Under the pieces are notes generated by a model. It ran no database searches. It had not been told where the DNA came from and saw nothing but the letters and a program-made list of their open reading frames with translations. A DNA stretch of 64,000 nucleotides, taken from the NCBI GenBank assembly GCA_015680685.1, contig MNCI01015029.1, positions 194,741 through 258,740 of the forward strand. Direction: 5' to 3'. The position numbers and the translations under genes are program-made. Shown here in pieces: positions 11,205-22,184 of the stretch (position 1 is the first letter of the stretch; every line of letters begins with the position of its first letter). Source of the stretch: Gnetum montanum (Eukaryota > Streptophyta > Gnetopsida > Gnetales > Gnetaceae).

Positions 11205-11700
11205 TCACGAAGTCTGCAACGCTACGCTACACCTCGCTATGTAGCATAGCAAGCTTTAGAGAAAATTTCCAAAATGAAGTGCCATGCTACACTATGCTAC
11301 GTAGCATAGAGTAGCATGGAAACAACTATACAGCTAGTTTCATTGCCTAACTTTAAGTCCTTCAACAATGTCCCTTTCCATCAAGAAGTGGCAGACCATG
11401 TCTACTACTACGCTACGTTGAGCTACATGGTGCAACAAGGTGTAGCAATCCTATGGAAGAGATAAAAGACAACCCAAAGGGTAGGATCAACAAGTTTGCA
11501 AGTCCCACAATGTAGAAAGCAAAGTTCGCAGATTGGCAAAGTTTTTTGCGACTAGCCAGTCGCTATGCTACGCTACGCTACATAGCATAGCATAGCGTAG
11601 CAAGTATGTAGCATACATGTGGTAAAATGCAGGAGAACATGCTATGCTACGCCAAGCATGCTACGCTACAAAGCATAGCAAAGCATGCGAGTGGTTGTGC
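11205..11700 (+). repeat. GCTAC/GTAGC palindrome cluster in the LTR
   Basis: There are many copies of GTAGCATAGC, GCTACGCTAC and their complements. One 30-base palindrome at about 11,285-11,315 has a single mismatch between its arms. The 3' LTR has the same cluster at about 27,890-28,350, including 10-base perfect arms GCTACACTAT/ATAGTGTAGC near 27,958-27,982. Confidence 0.8.
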
Positions 11701-11918
11701 AACATCAATGCACTTCACCTAATTGAACCGTTGGCACACGTCTCCAGACGCTGACGGTGCAATTATAGTATGGCAGGCTCACAGTTGTGGCATGGCAGAC
11801 TCATAGTCACAGCGGTCATGAGCGTCCAACGGTCATGCTAGCATGTGCAGCACAAGCAAGTCAATGTTGGCTTGGGGCACGTGGCATCTAAACCACCCCT
11901 TTTGCATGTCCTTGGTCC

Positions 11919-11926
11919 TATAAATA
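11919..11926 (+). promoter_or_regulatory. TATA box in the Tat-1 5' LTR
   Basis: TATAAATA in the context GGTCCTATAAATACCCC is conserved in the 3' LTR at 28,585-28,592. Transcription would be expected to start about 30 bases downstream, which would place R and U5 in the last 0.6 kb of the LTR. Confidence 0.7.
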
Positions 11927-12588
11927 CCCCAATGAGCAGCATTCAAAGGGTTCAAATTTTTTTTTAATTCTTAGACTTTCACTCTCTCTGGCACTCAAGC
12001 TCTCTTCCTAGCACGTTGTAACACTGAACATTGTAAACTTTCTATTTGACACTGCAAACAGTTAGCATTCTTAGCTGGCATTTTGTTCTATTTCTCTTCT
12101 ACCACCTTGGTAGAACCCCCGCATAGTCAGCTCCTGAGTCCACGCCCAAGTGCACAGTTATCCTTTCCATACATGTCTTGGTTACTCTAGGGATCTCTAC
12201 ACTCCACAACACTATGTAATCAACCGTATCCATCTTGACAGGGTAGACTTGTAACTCTGGAGTGGTGCATTTTTCTAACTGCATTTTACTTTATTACCTT
12301 GCAACTGCATTTTATTTTGTTTACTACTTACCAATGCGTTTTACATTATTTTCTGCCTTATTTACATTTGCGCATTACTTCGCGCTTTCATTCTCATTTT
12401 CAAATTATATTTTGCAAAAGGGTATATAGATGCTGATTAAGTCCTTGTCTGATCGACCAGACTGTTCAGGGTGCTCCATATCCGCACACACCCAGCATGG
12501 CCCTCCTATGGATACAAGGTCGAAATTGTCACACCCGCTGACCCCTTGGTGTTTTCTAGCTACTGATATTTTTGGTCGCTACGATTTT

Positions 12589-12608
12589 TTGGCACTAGAA
12601 AGAGGGCC
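12589..12608 (+). other. Tat-1 primer-binding site
   Basis: TTGGCACTAGAAAGAGGGCC lies five bases after the LTR end. The position and leading TGG fit a tRNA primer-binding site. I cannot name the tRNA from memory. Confidence 0.65.
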
Positions 12609-12682
12609 TTTTGGTGCCTTTTCCACATGTCACAGTAGTTCTGTAAGCCTTTTGCAAACTGATACACATAAGCATAAATGTG

Positions 12683-13065
12683 ACACCCTTTTGTGATTGT
12701 TTACACTTTGTGCAGTGTAGATCGGTTGCCTCGACAGTTCCTTAGGAGCCCTATAGAACATAAGGCCTCTGATTGCCAATTGACTAGCCTAACTTATAGT
12801 AGTCTTGTGTGCACTCTATACCTCATCGCGCATTACCATATCGTGTGGTATAGGTCGATCACTTCGATGGTTCCTTCGGAGCCCTGCGAGACATAAAGCC
12901 TTGATTGCTAGTTGATTTGCCTATCCTATGGTAGTCTTGTGTGCACTCTGTACCTCATCATGCACTGGCATAAACATGACATCCTTTTGCAGTTGTTTAC
13001 GCTTTGTGTGGTGTAGATCGGTCGCCTCGATGGTTCCTTGAGAATCTGGTAAGACGTAAAGCCTT
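12683..13065 (+). repeat. leader tandem repeat, about 2.5 copies
   Basis: In the untranslated leader a unit of about 140 bases recurs from 12,715, 12,850 and (partial) 13,013. Each copy starts TAGATCGGT or TAGGTCGAT and runs through GGTTCCTT and CATAAAGCC. The first two end in CTTGTGTGCACTCT(A/G)TACC. A GTAAGA donor-like site lies at the end of the last copy. Confidence 0.75.
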
Positions 13066-13129
13066 CTTTTTTTTGCTTTTCATTCTCTTCATTCTTTTTG
13101 CACTCTTTTGCAAAACTACTTAGCTTACA

Positions 13130-16100
13130 ATGGCTTTTTCAACTACCGCTACTAATGCCTTCAACGTGAAAAAGCCCTTCAACATTGAAGTTTCCATCAT
13201 GGTTCAATGTACTACTGGTGCCGAACAATTGCTGAACCCAACCCTAGAAACACATTGATCCCTCAAAATCCAAAACTAGGGACCTGATGGATTAGCCCAA
13301 CAACATGAGCGTTACAGTTTCCTCTATGCAAAGGTTTAGGCCAATCTACCCTTGGACGTACACAAACTCGAGAACCAATGTAGCTTCAAGTTCACTTATT
13401 ACAACAGAAAGGAATTCGTTCCTACTCTCGGCATTTCTTTATCTTTAACACAAGTGTATCAACAGCTGCTAGACCAGATAATCCAAATGGCTAGGCTTGG
13501 GGAGCAACAAGACATAGTGTCCAACCAAGATGATGCTTTCCAAGATGAATAGGAGAAACTTGATTCCCAATTAGATGAGGAAGGTCCAACTGACCCCACT
13601 CCTGTCCCACCCACCCAGTCCTTCTAGGTCAAGCCATTGTCTATTATCACTCCCTTTGTGATTATGCCTACACTTCCATAACTTGTGATTACAACTGCTA
13701 TGGGTAGCCACACCAATCCCACGGTGTTTCAATTCCCTCTTTCACCTATTTCGCCTATCTCGTTTGCAGCTACTGTCCCTTTGTAGGCTGTTTAGTAGTC
13801 TATTCCTATGGCACATAATATGCCAATCATGGCTACCCTGCCACATGTGCATACTATATCTACTTCACAATCATACGTGACTTCTGTTTCTATTCCTACA
13901 TTTGTGTCTATTCCATCCACTGTGGCGAGCCCCAGCCCATCCACATGGTGGACCCCATTTGCTTCTTTGCCTACCCTGCAACTGTCGCAGGTGTCTCTCT
14001 ATGCTCATCCTCAAATACACCAAGCCTCGCAGTTAGTACAACCTAACATGGGGCTATGGTATATGCTACTGGCGACATAAGTAGTCTATCCAGTAGCCCA
14101 ACCCATGATCGCTACCATAACCACACCACCTACATGGTGGTGGATAACACAAGCAACACCACTCACGGAGGTCATCCTAATGGTACTGCCGATGGGCCAT
14201 GCCGCCACCCCCACCATACCATAGGTGATAACTACCACCATAGTTCCCCAACCATCTACAACATCAGCAGGCCTAGACCAAGCATTCCAGCTTATCCAGA
14301 CCCTCACTAAGGAAATAAAATATCTCAAAGTTGTCAGGTCTGACATGGTGCAAGTCATGAACTTTTACTAGGATGAGACTATCAACCCTCCAATTCCTAC
14401 CTTGACACTACCCCCAGGGATGTCACTCCCATACTTCACAAAGTACAATGGGGAGGGAGATCCCAACACACACCTTGTCAGCTTCAAGTTCGAGTCTTTG
14501 CTATTGCAGTAATGGCTACACATGATTATTTGTGTCTTTGCCATGTCCCTATCTAGGAAAGCCTTGGATTGGTACCGTGCATTGCCACACTCATCCATTT
14601 CAACTTTGGAAGAGCTGCTAACCCAATTCATGATGCGCTTCAAGTACAACTTGAAGCTAGAAACCACGCTGGATCAGTTGATGAGTGTGAAACAAGACCC
14701 CCTAGAACTAGTCCAAAAGTTCATCCAGCATTGGAGTGCAACCCTTAATGAGATTCACAAGCCCATCGTGGAGGCATCCCTATTGGTCGTCTTTAAGGGT
14801 GCAGTGAACAACTTCATCAAGTCAAAAATGTACTACCTCACTTCTCGCTCTCTTAGTCAGGCCTTTGCTTAAACTAAGAGCATACAAGATGCGGCCGAGG
14901 CAAGCAAAGACCCAACTTACATTGCTTACAAAAGAACCTTTGCAAAGAAGGAAAAGGGCAAGGCCTCAACAACCACAGTGGCCACTATGGCAACTAAGGC
15001 CAAGCCCAAACCTAGCAACAACAATGGTAAGAACAATAAGAAACTGTCCATACCCACACCTAATCTTACGCCCAAATAGGGCAACATGCCGCAACCTGCT
15101 ATACCTGCACCTGATATATCTGCACAACCCAAACCCAACTTTGAGTGCAAAGACCACTCAAAGTACACCCCACTGCCTCTCAAGCCTTCAGAGCTTCTAA
15201 AGCAACTACTAGCAGTGGGATACATCCAACACAAACAGATGTCAAAAGAAGCAAATGCTAGACATCAACGCTATTGCAAGATCCTTAGGAACCCCTCTTT
15301 GGCCCTACCTAATGAGCCTCTAGTTCCTAGGGGTTTTAAGGTGGATAGGTTTTGTGACTACCACCAACAGTGTGGTCACAACATGGATTACTATCTGGCA
15401 TTGCAAGATGACATACAAAGGTTAATCGACCAAGGGAAGCTGGTGCTGGACGAGAGCAACATAGTGTGCCCTAAAAACCAATCTATGTATGTCTACATAG
15501 ATCCCCTCAAGGCGAACAATGTTAGTTACATAATCAATGCCATCAGCATCAATAGTGATCCTAGGCCACCCCAACAACCATTTTTGGTCCGTGTGCCTCA
15601 ACGTAGTGCACCAGGACCACTAGTGACTGCTTGAAGCTCGTAGTAGCCATTAGTCCTAAAAGTCCCTCCACGAGCATCCACCTTGCGCCACTTGTCAATG
15701 GAGCCACGTGGCCCCACCCATTAACACCTCTAGCTCCATTCATCATTAGGGGGCCAATGCCCTCGATGGCCCATATCTCATGCAAAACAACTGAACAGCC
15801 TTCTCGCCCCATAAGGCGAGAAGTCCACTTCACAGATGAGACACCAAAAGGAAGTACCATCTAAGGTACCCTCGAGCCTACGTCTTCGATCCCTACATCT
15901 GTGCCTTTGCCACCAAAGATGAAGGTTGACATGACCACGCAGCCTGCATCACTCTGCCAACAAGGGTTTGAACCCAATTCCGAAGTCACCCCTCCTTGGG
16001 AAATTCTTCTTCTGGGATAAATAGAAAAGGAGGAAAGCATCAAAAAGGGGGATGGCCAAGACCTCTTGAATGCCCTCACATAGGTCAAACAAGCTCCAAA

Positions 16101-16964
16101 ATAAAACAAAACACTACATTGAGCTTGTACAACCTAATCATGAAATCTACCCCACACCGCGAGGCTCTAATCTGCATGTTGACAACGACTCCTGTCAACG
16201 AAGACATGCCAGCGAAGGAGGAAGTGATCTACTCAATCATGCTTTCCTCTGTGCCTGCAGGGTCAGAACAGCCTCAACTAACCTTCCACGATGATGCCAT
16301 TAGGTATGATCCCAAGAAAGGTCAAGTGACTATGGTGCCTCTTTTTATCATAATTCAGGTTAGCCAACATCGGATCCAAAGGGTACACATTGATCATGGG
16401 GCCACCATGAATGTCATCCCCTTTCTCATTGTAGACAAGCTAGGCTTAGTCAACCAGATGAAATCCAGAATGAAATCATGCCTGAGGTCATTCAATGGGG
16501 TGCAATTCGTGGTGAAGGGCACGGTTCACATAAGCTTCGTAGCAGGGGATCAGTTTCTCACAATTGCAACATTTATCATAGTCAAGGAAATGCCTAGGTT
16601 TAACCTGATCTTGGGGAGATCATGGTTAGCGCAACTTATGGTTGTCTGCTCACCCATACACTAGGAGATCCACCTGCCTTAAGTAGGCAGAGAAGTGGTG
16701 ATCCATGGTGATGAAGTAGCAATGCAAGCAATCCACAATGTAGGCGTGGAAGAAAGCTCAGAGGTCATAACTTCTGAGAACGAAGCACCTATTACAACTT
16801 ACACTAACTACTCGGCAAAGGGGTCAGCTCAGCAAGTTGATCCCCTAAACGAAAATGCATGGACTAAGTTGCCCTTCCAAATGAGAGGCAACGACGCAGA
16901 TGAAGGCCCCAGTAGAGCACCTCGACCTTACATCTCACTCAACCTGCAACGGGTCAGGAAGTAG
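13130..16964 (+). pseudogene. Tat-1 gag-protease polyprotein, broken by stops
   Basis: The start chosen is the ATG at 13,130 (MAFSTTATNAFNVKKPF), the first after the leader. One frame continues with TGA/TAG interruptions. A Pro/Thr/Ser/Gln-rich N-terminal region runs to about 14,300. The gag capsid domain spans about 14,400-14,870, with FTKYNGEGDPNTHL, ALDWYRALPHSSIST and LVQKFIQHWSATLNEIH. A knuckle at about 15,345 reads CDYHQQCGHNMDYY, where the last Cys of the usual CxYHxxxGHxxxxC is Tyr. The aspartic protease spans about 16,370-16,640: VHIDHGATMNVIP carries the D-x-G site and FNLILGRSWL the end motif. A linker follows to the TAG at 16,962. A frame change in the linker is needed before the protease. 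Tat-2 has the same order. Confidence 0.88.
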
Positions 16965-16984
16965 CTTCGCCTAGCATAGTAAGC

Positions 16985-17275
16985 CCACTGCTTCTTGCCC
17001 ACATACTACTCATATGTTTCTACGCTATGGCCCAAAATGGCCTAAAACTAACAATGTGCAATGGCCCAAAATGGCCTAAAACTAATGATGTGCAATGGCC
17101 CAAAATGGCCTAAAACTAGCAATATGCATCTATGCTATGGCTCAAAATGGCCTAAAACTAGCGATGGCCCAAAATGGCCTAAAACTAGCATAATTTACCA
17201 GTTAGCCGTTGTCCAAGTTGTTGACGCACCATCCCTTTTGCATGTTATGCGGTGACCTAAAATGGCCTAAAACTA
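16985..17275 (+). repeat. motif block 1 after gag: CCTAAAACTAGC repeats
   Basis: Six close copies of TGGCCTAAAACTA(G/A)C sit in the 290 bases after the gag-pro stop. They are often linked by ATGGCCCAAAA. The same core recurs before pol (22,185-22,690) and after pol (26,285-26,560) in this element, and at the matching places in Tat-2. Confidence 0.85.
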
Positions 17276-17489
17276 GCACATGAAAGTATAAAAATTCTAT
17301 ACAAAATGCACATATGCAACACACAAGTTAGTGCAAAATCCCCTTGCTTTACTCAAAACTGTTGTCTCTTAAACAATGTTGGCAAAATTCATTACATAAA
17401 ATTTCAAAAAATCAAAAATTTCAAATTTTTGAAAAAATTCCATGCTGTCATGGGTCATTTCTATTCGTATCATCATTTTTGCCATTCGT

Positions 17490-20400
17490 TCATGCATCAT
17501 CTCCCTTTGCATTACCTTCCCCTACTTGGTCCCTCACCAACTCTTCATTCCCTCCCTCTACGAGTGTTGTGCCATCACCTGGGGCCTATATCACAGGGGT
17601 AAAGTGGTCAGTGAGGGCAATAAATGCAAACTACAACTAAGCATAAATATTAACACAGTAGAAAGTGACTAACCTGAGAAGAGCCCGCATCCATCTTGAA
17701 GGGTATCTGGTCTAAGCTGAGCCTGAGGCGACACTAAACCTCCTTTGCCATGATATCTACCCAACATCTTCTGTTTGGTGCAGTATCTACTATAGCAACT
17801 CTCTCCCTTTCTATGGGTGTCCAAATGGGTGGCCCCGTAGAAAAGGAGATGGTCATGGTCTCTCCCGTGGGAAGGGCTATCTTCTAGTTGGGAGATTTTG
17901 TGAACTTGACCTACACTTTAAACCTTGTATAGGCCTCAGAAGCGTCAATGGAATTTACAAACGCTTCATACGTAAATGCCTACATAGTATCATCATCATA
18001 TAACTTATGATGGGCAGCATTTTCTAGTTTATACACATGCTTATGGTTTCTTTGGGCCTGCCCCCATGCGTAAACCTTGGCGCTAAAGTATTTTAGGTCC
18101 TAACACTTCTGGTCTAGCAGGTCTATCTACATGCGCTGCTCTATTAGTTCATGGGTAGTCTCAACATTTTGGCATGCAACTGTCCAAAACCTAGCGTGAT
18201 CTACCACAGTTGTACGCCAATCCTCATTGTTAGTTGTCTAAGCCATGAGGAACTCGTTCGTTAACTTGAGATCCTCCACCTCGGTCCTCAGATCTACCTC
18301 TCTTTGCTCAGCCTTCTAGACCCATTTCCACAGGTCCTCATTGGTATGCTTGTACTCCCATAGGGAGCACACTGAGTGCAAAGCATATTTGCAAACCTCA
18401 TTGTATGCACGACAAGACACCTCGGTTGCTTTCGGCAAGAATGTGGACATAGCAATGACCTTCAAAGGTCATGTCGAGTCCCACTTGAGTCAAGAGGCTA
18501 CCATGACACAAAGAACATACCAATCATGTTAGCATAGCATAAGTAGCCAATGTAAGAAAGTTTAGCATGACAATGCAAGAGCAAACAACATTACTACTTA
18601 CCCACCTTTGGGTCCACCTGCTAAAGGTGGCAAATCATGTTGTCAACAATCCCCTGCATATACGTGAACTTGTTGGGGGTTTCGGCCCATGATTCTACGT
18701 GAACTGGAGAAGGTCCTGTGGCATCATCAATGGCACCTGACACATAACCAAACACATTAGCAATGACCAAAATGGACTACGACAAGGCAGAAATATTACC
18801 AAAATCACCAGTGTTTGATGGCGGTCTCTCTTCCTACTAATGTAAGATGATGGTGGTGGCCTGACCAAAGGTTCCTGGCAAGTCCCTACGAACCTTCTCT
18901 TCATGCGCTGGTGATTTTCCTTTGAGGAGACTAGGATCTTTTTTATTCAATGGAGATCCCTCAGAAGGGGGATTCTCCCTAATGACAAGAGCCCCTACCT
19001 TAGCCGTAGGAGCTCTCCGCTTGTCGACCAAGGCCCTCCTCTGTAGGATTGGGGCTCCTATGTCTTTATTCGTTGCCCCCATCTTAGGAGCCGACACCTC
19101 TTCGTCGCCTGCTTCCTCTTCTCCTTTTTCTTCCAATAGTAAAACACATTTGCATTAGCTCAAAGAAAGTTAGCATAGGGCAGATGCTATGCTACGCTAC
19201 ATCATCTAACGTAGCATAGCGTAGCAAACAATAGCAAAAGTAAGCACTAAACAAAAACACTTACCAATAGGGGGTTGTGTCCTTTGTAGTTTAAGTCATA
19301 GTCTTTGCCCCTCCTCCTCCTCCATGCAAAGGTTTTCCTTAGCTTGGGGAGGCCTCTTCTACCGCAATGTGCTGGCCATTGTTTCAGCTACAAAACATTC
19401 ACCCCTTGATACGCTACCATCCACGATGGGGGGTGTCTCTCCTACGCTATCCTGGCCGCGAACGTTGTGGGCCACCTGATCCTTAGTCGTTGCAAAAAAT
19501 GACTCCCCAACTATTTGTGGGGGATCTTGGGCTCAGATGGTCCAAAAGACCTGGTGAATCCATGGTCTAGAAATCTGGTCTCGATTTCGCACAACCTACT
19601 TTCCTCGCTCCTGAACCACCAAGAACTTTGTGAAGCGCTTAAGGTAGCCTATATAAAAGGTGTAGTGGATGTTGGAATGGGACTCCGTTTTTGCATGGTG
19701 CCCCAAGATCTCAGCCCACAAGCCTTTACACAGAGACTTGGCCTAGTTATAATGAGTCCCCTCCTCCATGACCTCATGCATCATCCAAGCCTGCTCAAGC
19801 CCCAAGACCTTCCCCTAGGTAAGTAGCTAGGGGAACGCACAAGCATGAAAGATAGGATAAAACTCCTTGGCAGGTCTATCTTTGAGCTTCTCCATAGGGA
19901 GCCCCTTATGCTTCTTAGTGAGCCCTAGCCACTCCTGGAGGTCCTTCTTCTAAAGGGTCAACTCTGTTTTGGATTTCAACCCTATCAGAATGCCTTTGGT
20001 GGGGACACCAAATAGATCCATGAATAGCTGGTCATTGATGTCAATGACCACCCGCATGACATGCACGAGCAAGCGAAAGCGGCTCACTTTTTCGGAAAAG
20101 GATTCGACCAAGGTGAGCATTTCGACCACAAGAACATTTGGATTCGAGGTCAGGAATAGATCCATAAGCCCCGTATCTTCGATCTTCTAGACCAGGGAGT
20201 CCAAGGCCTCACTGTTTAGCCAACATTGGCTCTTCTCTACTTTCCCATACTTGAAGTAGACATTCGCCCCTTGTGTGTCGATGATCACCACTATCACCTC
20301 TTGAGGATTTCTCGCCCCTGAAATAGTTTCATAAAACTTTTAGTGCAAAAATGTAGGGAATTCAAAAATTGCAAAGACATTTAAACATGTGACACTTACC

Positions 20401-21838
20401 GCTTGACCTACTAGGTTGGTATAGCAGTGGGAACTATGGGAGTTCAACCAGAACTTATTCAACCGTGACTAGTTTGAAGGGTTTTTTCCACTCCTCATCC
20501 AACTAGCCCTACCCTTTGTACTAATTGTAGAGGGGAAAATATATGTCTGGGTAGGTATCATATTCGCCCCTACATTGACCGATCACACCTACCTGCAGGT
20601 TCTTAGTAGAAGAGAACTCTTGTAGGGCTAGTTGTGCTGTGGCCAGTAGATCCAGTAGGTCATGAACACCATCATCATTATGGAAGAACCTAGTAGAAAA
20701 TGCATACTGTTATCATTAGGCCACCATGGCCAACATCACACAAACATAGTAGAACAAGGTTGCAAAGTTGATCCCCCGACAAAGTAAATGGTTCCTTGAG
20801 GATTCTAGAAGAACGTCATCATAAAACGTGAAAGGAATAATGTGTTGAAATGATGGTAGCAGTTATACTCGGTCATCTCCCAGATCCAGGCCAAGCACCT
20901 TAACCTAGTTGGGCACTGACTGGATCCTTCCCCTTGCCCACCTTTGATTGTCCCATCGGTCAGAAACCTCAAAATGCCTCGACTTGACCAGGCAAAATGT
21001 CTTCTGTTATGTTGGCTACCTTCCCCTCCTCTAGGGAGGACCAAACTATCACACTAAAGTGGTTGAAGAGGAATCATAGGAAGTCCTATGTCCCTGGCCT
21101 GAACCAGATCCCTCACTCCCCCATACGTATATGGGGAGGAGGAGCATTAGCCACAGGTTTGCTCACATGACACCAAACCCCTCTAACTTCCAAATTAGCC
21201 TAGGACTTAACCCCACCCTACACAACACAATCAAAAAATGTTAGCATCATATCTAAAGGCAATACACACACAACGTAGTAGCAATGTAGCATAACCCTCT
21301 TCCCGCACATAGAGTAGCAAGGGCATGAAAGCCCAGTGTAGCAAGAACATGCAAATAGCCTAGCATAGTGATAGACAATTAGCAACATTCCCTAGAAAAA
21401 CATGTGTCACACTGTCACATCACACATGGCCTAGCCCTCATAAGGGTTCTATGTTACGACATTTAAAGGTCAAGTGACTTAAACTGCCCGAGCCCCCACG
21501 GTTATCACAATCGCGGCGGTGGTGGTTTAAGTGACCTTGCATGAAACTATGGCGTAACGATTTTGCATCTACCATGACCGAAACGGCGACGGTGGTAATG
21601 CAAGGGCAAAAATGACATGACAATAGAAAACACAGGTATCCAAGAATGGATACAAAGTGAATAGGACGCAAAACGAAAGCAGAGAATAATAGAAAACACA
21701 AAACAAAAAAAAGAAGAGCGTAACCTACTGGGTTAACAGTGTGCTCTTCCGTGCCACAATGCTTGCTTGTGTCATGCACCCCAAGGTCCTATTCACCTCC
21801 TCAACCTTTGTAAGTACCAAATAAGTCTTAGGAGCCAT
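17490..21838 (-). pseudogene. antisense multi-exon gene carried inside Tat-1
   Basis: This gene reads opposite to gag and pol. My exon model on the minus strand is: E1 21,838-21,729 (starts MAPKTYLVLTKVEEVN); E2 about 21,217-20,817 (FCP1-like); a short piece near 20,805-20,770; E3 about 20,690-20,593; E4 20,317-19,265; E5 about 19,140-18,800; E6 18,736-18,602; E7 18,497-17,674; E8 17,585-17,490 (ends GNAKGDDA then TGA). Splice signals fit at several borders: TTTCAG|GGGCG, TTG|GTAAGTG, GTCAG|GTGCC, GG|GTAAGT, CAG|GTTAGT and GATATAG|GCC. E4 is an unrecognised 350-residue domain, E5 is Lys/Glu-rich, E7 is charged and probably helical, and E8 is an acidic Gly-rich tail. E4 and E7 hold 19 stops: 15 TAG, 4 TGA, no TAA. 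Tat-2 has a homologue of E7-E8. Confidence 0.75.
20593..21217 (-). pseudogene. FCP1/NIF-like (HAD phosphatase) segment of the antisense gene
   Basis: Blocks follow the order of the FCP1-homology domain. WFRPG, then DFL, then FLFNHFSVIVWSSLEEGK match the family pattern RPG-x-x-x-F-L-x-x-L-x-x-x-F-x-V-x-I-W-S-S. ITEDILPGQ follows, then FWGQS-like PMGQSKVGKGKDP. RLRCLAWIWEMTEYN and HHFNTLFL match the L-x-x-x-W ... Y-x-x-x-N-T-L-L-V-D-D region; here the acidic pair is lost or out of frame. NPQGTIYF matches the N-P-x-x-T-x-I-F-P block. E3 (HDLLDLLATAQLALQEF) would be the closing helix. I do not see the first catalytic motif (DxDx), so activity is doubtful in this copy. The FCP1 family removes phosphates from proteins such as the RNA polymerase II tail. 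Confidence 0.55.
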
Positions 21839-21950
21839 TGCCCTGCTTGTGAATTTACCCTCTTCGCTGTAAAAAACTTGCCTTGCTAGTTGTTAACACA
21901 ATGGGTCCGTGCTCTGAAATCGCCTTGTGCTCCGATGTGGGCTTTGCGCT

Positions 21951-21998
21951 CTTATAGTGGAGAATGGAAAAATTACTAAGGTTTAACCCCTATTTATG
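21951..21998 (-). promoter_or_regulatory. TATA promoter of the antisense gene
   Basis: On the minus strand GCCATAAATAGGGG (TATA at 21,998-21,991) is followed by a second TATA-like CTATAAGAGC at about 21,958-21,950. The ATG at 21,838 lies 110-150 bases downstream, a usual plant leader length. Its presence upstream of E1 supports an independent antisense transcript. Confidence 0.55.
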
Positions 21999-22184
21999 GC
22001 CATGATGGCAAGATGGGGAAACTTGCTGCCCTCTCTCTTTATTTAATGCAGATCACACTATACAACGTACCATGCTCACCATGACATCGTAGCATTGTTA
22101 GCATTAAAACCTTGACATGCTTCAAGTCAGCTAAGTGTTTGCTTTCCTGAAAAATAAACAAAAAATATGTTTGTTTTCGTTATG

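Larger units (their letters stand above)
10939..12583 (+). repeat. Tat-1 5' LTR
   Basis: This 1.65-kb LTR aligns along its length with 27,612-29,248. Shared landmarks include ATTCTCGCTTCAC near the start, clustered GTAGCATAGC palindromes in the middle and the CCTATAAATA box at 11,917. CGCTAC lies at the end. The differences I see are mostly C/T or G/A changes. Confidence 0.92.

Noticed and set aside
11205-11700. Regular short palindromes resembling a CRISPR array
   Set aside because: Spacing is irregular, there are no unique equal-length spacers, and the stretch is duplicated as an LTR in a plant retrotransposon.
14056-14358. Open frames in alternative registers within Tat-1 gag (both strands)
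   Set aside because: They overlap the gag Pro/Thr-rich region, whose codon bias leaves other frames open. Their residues look like shadow translations.
17674-20317. TAG recoded as Gln, or repaired by RNA editing
   Set aside because: Nuclear TAG recoding is not known in land plants, and U-to-C editing is organellar. The same TAG bias appears in dead transposon frames and an NLR pseudogene, so mutation decay is simpler.
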